From NCBI GenBank assembly GCA_025350385.1, contig JANXXZ010000285.1:1-19217 (forward strand): a stretch of DNA of 19,217 nucleotides, read 5' to 3'. This document shows, piece by piece, positions 15,133 through 19,217 of this stretch (within the stretch, counting starts at the first letter, position 1; every line of letters starts with the position of its first letter). The notes under the pieces were generated by a model that was not told where the DNA came from, made no database searches, and was given only the letters and a program-made list of their open reading frames with translations. The DNA comes from Bacteroidales bacterium (lineage in GTDB: Bacteria > Bacteroidota > Bacteroidia > Bacteroidales > UBA4417). The translations under genes and the position numbers were made by a program.

Positions 15133-16383
15133 ATGAGCAGAAAACAAATAATTATCGGTCTTTTCGGATTTGGCTGCGTGGGAAAAGGCCTTTGGGATGT
15201 ACTGGAACAAACACCCGGGCTGCGGGCAAACATCCGCAGCATTTGTGTGAAGGATCACAACAAGCAACGTCCCATTTCACTTGATCATTTCACTTTCGAT
15301 AAAAATGATATACTCAACAATCAGGAAATCAACATTGTTGTAGAACTGATTGACGATTCAGAGGCTGCTTATGAAATTGTCTCCACTGCCATGCGTAACG
15401 GGAAAGGAGTAGTGAGCGCCAATAAGAAAATGATTGCTGAGCACCTGGAAGAACTTCTGGTACTTCAAAAGGAATGCGATGTTCCGTTCCTATATGAAGC
15501 AGCCTGCTGTGCAAGTATTCCAATCATCCGCAACCTGGAAGAGTATTACGACAATGACCTGCTGGTTTCACTCGAAGGCATTGTGAATGGCTCAACCAAT
15601 TATATACTTACCCGTACCTCGGAGGACAACTTATCCTATGAAGCTGCATTGAAACTGGCCATGGAAAAAGGCTATGCCGAAAGTAACCCTGCGCTTGATG
15701 TGGAAGGATACGATGCCAAATTCAAACTTACCCTGCTTCTTGCACATGCATTCGGAATAGTTGAAAAACCTGATGCCATTTATAACTTAGGCATTCAACG
15801 ACTTGGAGCACTTGAACTCAGGCTGGCTTCCGAAAAAGGGTATAAAATAAAGCTGATGGCCCATGCCCAACGGTTGGGTAAAAATAATGTCGCAGCATTT
15901 GTGATTCCACAGTTTGTAAACGGCGCAAGCAGGTTTTATAATGTAGACGATGTTTTCAACGGAGTGCAGACCGAAACCAGCTTTGCCGATAAACAGTTTT
16001 TCATGGGTAAAGGAGCCGGGGCCTTTCCAACTGCTTCGGCTGTGCTTAGCGACATTTCGGCACTTTCTTACGACTACCGGTATGAATACAAAAAAATGGC
16101 ACAGCAGTCATTTGATCTCACCGATAAGTTCTCCCTGGAAGTCTTTGTGCGGTTTGAAAATCGAGAAGATGTTCCGACAAGCGATTTTATCAGTATTGCC
16201 GAAAAATACCGTTCAAAGGAAGGGTACTATATTGTTGGCCGGATCCGTTTTGACAAACTCCGTTCAAGCGCCTGGGCAGGTAATCCTGCAGTTTCAATTC
16301 TCCTGACTCCGGATTCGTCTGAAGAAATATGTGAAGTATCATGTTCGACCAACGATTGTAAGTGTTCGCAAAGTATAATGTGA
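15133..16383 (+). CDS. hom: Homoserine dehydrogenase (monofunctional)
   Basis: 416 residues. N-terminal Rossmann fold with GFGCVG at 12-17, and SANKKMIAEH, whose ANK lysine region contacts cofactor or substrate. The catalytic domain has EGIVNGSTNYIL and PALDVEGYDAKFKL, with Asp194 and Lys198 in the positions of the known catalytic Asp and Lys. It reduces aspartate semialdehyde to homoserine with NAD(P)H, the branch point to threonine and methionine; aspartokinase is not fused. The C-terminal region from about 330 is shorter than a full ACT domain. The last 17 residues hold four cysteines (400, 404, 409, 411). The gene lies 217 bp after metB, same strand, with no strong terminator or clear promoter between them, so read-through from the SAM-controlled promoter is likely but not proven. 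Confidence 0.93.
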   Translation: MSRKQIIIGLFGFGCVGKGLWDVLEQTPGLRANIRSICVKDHNKQRPISLDHFTFDKNDILNNQEINIVVELIDDSEAAYEIVSTAMRNGKGVVSANKKMIAEHLEELLVLQKECDVPFLYEAACCASIPIIRNLEEYYDNDLLVSLEGIVNGSTNYILTRTSEDNLSYEAALKLAMEKGYAESNPALDVEGYDAKFKLTLLLAHAFGIVEKPDAIYNLGIQRLGALELRLASEKGYKIKLMAHAQRLGKNNVAAFVIPQFVNGASRFYNVDDVFNGVQTETSFADKQFFMGKGAGAFPTASAVLSDISALSYDYRYEYKKMAQQSFDLTDKFSLEVFVRFENREDVPTSDFISIAEKYRSKEGYYIVGRIRFDKLRSSAWAGNPAVSILLTPDSSEEICEVSCSTNDCKCSQSIM

Positions 16384-16403
16384 TAAATTTCATGAATTAG
16401 CCT

Positions 16404-16411
16404 TACCTTTG
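16404..16411 (+). promoter_or_regulatory. -7 box (TACCTTTG) for the haem c lipoprotein
   Basis: A full TAnnTTTG match 20 bp past the hom stop codon and 53 bp before the ATG at 16465. It suggests the cytochrome gene is transcribed independently of the methionine unit. Confidence 0.5.
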
Positions 16412-16464
16412 ATGTAACAGATAAAGTTAAGTCTCCGTTAATCAATTCTAATACATCTGAATCC

Positions 16465-16755
16465 ATGAAAGTTACATTAACGCTAATTCTTTTACTGGCA
16501 ATCGTTGCATGCACAACAACCAAAGTGTACGTTCCAGCAAACGAAAATGTGAACAAACGCGAACCGGCCTCATTGGTCGAACTTCAGCAAGGACATGACA
16601 TTTTTGTCAAGAGCTGCGGAAAATGTCATAAACTTAAGAAACCTGACAGCCGTACCGCCCAGGAATGGACCAAAGTCCTTGTGAAAATGGGGCCCAAAGC
16701 CAAGTTATCAAAGGAACAGACAGCCCTGGTTTATAAGTATGTGGTGAATTACTAA
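16465..16755 (+). CDS. Small monohaem c-type cytochrome lipoprotein
   Basis: 96 residues. The signal peptide ends in a lipobox (IVAC) with acylated Cys16, so the protein is membrane-anchored outside the cytoplasm. The haem c attachment motif is C51-G-K-C54-H55 (CGKCHKL). A Met at 75 (KMGPK) is a likely sixth ligand. The C-terminal helix LSKEQTALVYKYVVNY is typical of small class I cytochromes. Role inferred: an electron carrier at the membrane; its partner is not visible here, as the neighbours are hom and a DUF1003 protein. It needs a cytochrome c maturation system elsewhere in the genome. The Cys pairs and lipobox make the call firm despite the small size. Confidence 0.88.
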   Translation: MKVTLTLILLLAIVACTTTKVYVPANENVNKREPASLVELQQGHDIFVKSCGKCHKLKKPDSRTAQEWTKVLVKMGPKAKLSKEQTALVYKYVVNY

Positions 16756-16805
16756 GATATGAAAGTTAAAAACAGTAGGTAAATTACCTCAAAAAACCTT
16801 ACCTG

Positions 16806-16840
16806 AAAACGGTTTCAATGCTTAATATTGGAACCGTTTT
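16806..16840. terminator. Bidirectional terminator hairpin after the cytochrome gene
   Basis: 14-bp stem AAAACGGTTTCAAT (16806-16819) with ATTGGAACCGTTTT (16827-16840), one G-T pair, 7-nt loop, A run before and T run after. It separates the cytochrome gene from the DUF1003 gene. Confidence 0.8.
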
Positions 16841-16868
16841 CAATTATTAATCATAAACTTTTTAAAAA

Positions 16869-17264
16869 ATGGAAATCAAGAATGCCAATCACATTTACAA
16901 AAATCTTTTGAAAGATTCGGAACTTTTTGCCATTTGGAGTACCCAGAGAGTCGGAACCATAGGCTTTTTCTTTTTAATCTTTTTGTGGACTATATGCTGG
17001 TTAGGCTGGAATATGTTTGCCCCGAAAGAACTCCGCTTTGACCCCTATCCGGCATTTGTATTATGGTTATTTATTTCAAACATGATCCAGATTTTTTTAA
17101 TGCCGTTGATCATGGTCGGGCAAAATTTACAAGGCAAACATTCTGAAATAAGAGCTGAAAACGATTATGAAATCAACCTGAAAGCAGAAAAGGAAATTGC
17201 CGACCTTAAGAATGATTTAACCGAGATAAAAACCTTACTCAATCAATTAATACCAAAGGATTAG
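16869..17264 (+). CDS. DUF1003 family membrane protein
   Basis: 131 residues, the core of the DUF1003 family (COG4420) without the longer N-terminus some members carry. Two membrane segments: about 28-50 and 60-83. The family hallmark FDPYP lies just before the second, and MVGQNLQGKHSEIRAENDYEINLKAE follows it. The C-terminus from about 95 is a charged coiled-coil-like helix (EKEIADLKNDLTEIKTLLNQL) likely on the cytoplasmic side. Function of the family is unknown. The ATG at 16869 is preceded by an A/T-rich tract, not a Shine-Dalgarno. The gene stands alone between two terminators, with the next gene convergent. Confidence 0.85.
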   Translation: MEIKNANHIYKNLLKDSELFAIWSTQRVGTIGFFFLIFLWTICWLGWNMFAPKELRFDPYPAFVLWLFISNMIQIFLMPLIMVGQNLQGKHSEIRAENDYEINLKAEKEIADLKNDLTEIKTLLNQLIPKD

Positions 17265-17423
17265 TCATCCTGAATGTTTGATATAAAGTATTATTGATAA
17301 TAATTTGTTGTTTTGGCAAAGTGAACTTCATTGCGCCATATTAAATGGCCTCAATTTTCTGAGCCAATTGATTAAGAGCAGGTTACGACAAACCAAGGAA
17401 AAGTAAACACTAAACTCACAATC

Positions 17424-17450
17424 AAAAAAAAACAGCCAACCAGGCTGCTT
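17424..17450 (-). terminator. Terminator of the DUF3467 gene
   Basis: On the minus strand, CAGCC/GGCTG stem (17433-17447) with a 5-nt loop followed by nine Ts. It lies just past the stop at 17458 and also faces the convergent DUF1003 gene. Confidence 0.8.
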
Positions 17451-17457
17451 CTTTTAT

Positions 17458-17775
17458 TTACGCTTGTCCCACCGGACCGCTGAGTTGAAAAGGCATATCC
17501 CCTCCCTCAGTTTCCTTGATGGTTCCGTGAACTGCTTCGTATTTTGCGATATTTTCCTTAAGCGCCCGGTACAGCCGTTTCGCGTGATGCGGGGTAAGAA
17601 TGATGCGCGATTTTACTTTGGCCTTGGGAACACCCGGCATCATTTTGATAAAGTCAACCACGAATTCGGTTCCCGAATGGGTTATCACTGCAAGGTTTGA
17701 ATATACGCCTTCAGCCATTTCGTCGCTGAGCTCAATGTTGATCTGATTTTGATTCTGATTTTTAGGATCGTTCAT
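17458..17775 (-). CDS. DUF3467 protein downstream of rpoC
   Basis: 105 residues. A single DUF3467 domain: INIELSDEMAEGVYSNLAVITHSGTEFVVDF, then PGVPKAKVKSRIILTPHHAKRLYRAL. The N-terminus is Asn/Gln-rich and the C-terminus is short and polar. No signal peptide or membrane segment, so cytosolic. Function unknown. In Bacteroidota this family commonly follows rpoC, as here, which suggests, without proving, a link to transcription. The 107-bp gap to rpoC contains a strong terminator hairpin, so this gene depends on read-through or its own promoter. Confidence 0.88.
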   Translation of the reverse strand: MNDPKNQNQNQINIELSDEMAEGVYSNLAVITHSGTEFVVDFIKMMPGVPKAKVKSRIILTPHHAKRLYRALKENIAKYEAVHGTIKETEGGDMPFQLSGPVGQA

Positions 17776-17798
17776 TTTACTATATCTTTCAGTGAATA

Positions 17799-17855
17799 AA
17801 AAAAGCTTATGAAAGTGAGGTTAATATGGATTAATTGGACCAACTTTCATAAGCT
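17799..17855 (-). terminator. Terminator after rpoC
   Basis: A perfect 13-bp inverted repeat, AGCTTATGAAAGT (17804-17816) and ACTTTCATAAGCT (17843-17855), with a 26-nt loop. On the minus strand it is followed by a run of seven Ts. It lies 27 bp past the rpoC stop. Confidence 0.8.
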
Positions 17856-17882
17856 ATATTAATTTGTGCTAGGATTATATGC

Positions 17883-19217
17883 TTACTCAGCCTTTGAAGC
17901 CAGCATCCGTGCATATTCTTCGCGCGAGCCGACAATCATATGCTCATATTCACGCAAACCGGTACCGGCCGGGATCAGATGACCCACGATAACGTTTTCT
18001 TTCAGACCCAGCAGTTCATCGCTCTTAGCCTGTATTGAAGCCTGGGTAAGTACCTTGGTAGTTTCCTGGAATGAGGCAGCCGAAATCCAGCTCCTGACCT
18101 GCAACGATGCGCGGGTTATCCCCTGCAGCACCTGCTTAGCAGTTGCGGGTTTAGCTTCACGTGCATCCACCAGTTTTTTATCACGGCGCTTCAGTAATGA
18201 ATTCTCATCGCGAAGTTTACGTGCTGTAATAATTTGTCCTGGTTTCATGGTTGCACTATCGCCCGGATCTTCAACCACTTTCTTTCCGAAAATCCAGTCA
18301 TTCTCATCATTGAAATCGCTCTTATTAACGAGTTCACCTTCAAGGAACTTGGTATCCCCGGGGTCAACCACATCAACTTTACGCATCATCTGGCGGACGA
18401 TCACTTCAAAATGTTTGTCATTGATCTTAACACCCTGCAGACGATAAACTTCCTGGATTTCATTGACAATATATTCCTGAACCTTCATCGGGCCCTTAAT
18501 GGCTAGAATGTCGGCAGGAGTTATTGCTCCGTCGGATAAAGCAGTTCCGGCGCGAAGGTAGTCATTTTCCTGGGCCAGGATCTGTTTGGAAGTCGGAACC
18601 AGGTAGCTGCGTTCTTCACCGGTTTTAGTGGTGATGATTACTTCGCGGTTACCCCGTTTCAGTTTCTTGCCAAACGATACAACACCATCTATTTCAGCTA
18701 CAATAGCAGGATCGGATGGATTACGGGCTTCAAAAAGTTCTGTAACCCGCGGAAGACCACCTGTGATATCACCGGTTTTACCTACAGCACGTGGTATTTT
18801 AACCAACACCTGGCCGGCAGTGATAATGCCGCCATCTTCAACCTGGAGATGCGCTCCAACAGGAATATCATACGTTCTCATTTCCTCACCATCGGAACTG
18901 ACAATCTTGATAAACGGATTCTTAGCCTTAATACGCGATTCGATGATTACTTTATCCTGGTATCCGGTTTGCTCATCAGCTTCCACCTTAAAAGTAACTC
19001 CTTCGATTATGTTCTCGTAAACAATCTTTCCGGTAACTTCCGAGAGGATGACAGCATTATAAGGATCCCAGTCAGTGATAAGGTCACCTTTTTTCACCTC
19101 ATCACCATTCTGCAGGTAAAGGTTAGCTCCATAAGGGATATGACCCGATGCCAATGTAATATTGGTATTCTTGTCAACAATCCTCATTTCAGCTGAACGT
19201 CCAAGGACAATATTGTA
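17883..19217 (-). CDS. rpoC: RNA polymerase beta' subunit, C-terminal part
   Basis: The frame is open to the right edge, giving 444 residues of the C-terminal region of beta'. Diagnostic stretch near the end: QGITRASLQVRSWISAASFQETTKVLT followed by GLKENVIVGHLIPAGTG, almost invariant in bacterial beta'. The preceding part holds repeated SBHM-like modules (IPVGAHLQVEDGG, DIPYGANLYLQNGD-type loops) and GDITGGLPRVTELFEAR. It is part of the core polymerase in the cytosol. The C-terminal tail after the last conserved block is short (LREYEHMIVGSREEYARMLASKAE). The upstream partner rpoB would lie outside the window. The gene is followed by a hairpin terminator and then the DUF3467 gene. Confidence 0.97.
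   Translation of the reverse strand, partial: YNIVLGRSAEMRIVDKNTNITLASGHIPYGANLYLQNGDEVKKGDLITDWDPYNAVILSEVTGKIVYENIIEGVTFKVEADEQTGYQDKVIIESRIKAKNPFIKIVSSDGEEMRTYDIPVGAHLQVEDGGIITAGQVLVKIPRAVGKTGDITGGLPRVTELFEARNPSDPAIVAEIDGVVSFGKKLKRGNREVIITTKTGEERSYLVPTSKQILAQENDYLRAGTALSDGAITPADILAIKGPMKVQEYIVNEIQEVYRLQGVKINDKHFEVIVRQMMRKVDVVDPGDTKFLEGELVNKSDFNDENDWIFGKKVVEDPGDSATMKPGQIITARKLRDENSLLKRRDKKLVDAREAKPATAKQVLQGITRASLQVRSWISAASFQETTKVLTQASIQAKSDELLGLKENVIVGHLIPAGTGLREYEHMIVGSREEYARMLASKAE

Noticed and set aside
18055..18506. Plus-strand open frames over rpoC
   Set aside because: Antisense to highly conserved beta' sequence.

Overview
The window reads as a chromosomal segment of an uncultured-type Bacteroidota, probably in or near the Bacteroidales. 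The evidence is the run of TAnnTTTG (-7 type) promoter boxes ahead of genes, A-rich start regions mostly without Shine-Dalgarno sequences, an rpoC gene followed by a DUF3467 gene, an exported tricorn-type protease, and a patatin/POTRA protein. I see no phage, transposase, plasmid, CRISPR array, tRNA or rRNA. This is mainly housekeeping and metabolic sequence with some unusual intergenic DNA.

Layout. Bases 1-4633 are all on the minus strand: the N-terminal part of a secreted patatin-like phospholipase (running off the left edge), a methionine gamma-lyase-like PLP enzyme, a MinD-type ATPase with two inserted 4Fe-4S motifs but a degenerate P-loop, and a UPF0316 (DUF5698/DUF2179) membrane protein. 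Intergenic DNA at about 3800-4015 is built from short tandem words, mostly of 7-8 bp. From 4900 the plus strand carries a 1098-residue exported tricorn-like S41 protease, then a two-gene metal unit at 8480-11024. That unit is a soluble PRC-barrel/MgtE-N/CBS protein followed 16 bp later by an SLC11/Nramp-family transporter whose binding-site residues differ from Mn/Fe Nramps. Its promoter carries a perfect 8+8 bp dyad and its leader can form two mutually exclusive hairpins. Next come an orphan secreted protein (11191-11997) and a NYN/LabA-type putative nuclease (12459-13145).

Bases 13507-16383 form a methionine biosynthesis unit. A SAM-I riboswitch with a complete antiterminator/terminator platform precedes a cystathionine gamma-synthase/lyase, then, after a gap holding a degenerate heptamer array, homoserine dehydrogenase. 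A small haem c lipoprotein and a DUF1003 membrane protein follow on the plus strand. The right end, on the minus strand, holds the C-terminal third of rpoC and the DUF3467 gene, with a strong terminator hairpin between them.

How it fits together. Homoserine dehydrogenase and cystathionine gamma-synthase supply carbon for methionine and would be shut off by SAM. The MGL-like paralogue at 1625-2806 lacks that riboswitch and more likely acts in sulfur amino acid breakdown. The best candidate for a less-described system is the metal unit: a cytosolic domain set normally fused to the MgtE Mg2+ channel appears as a separate protein beside an Nramp-fold transporter that may carry Mg2+.
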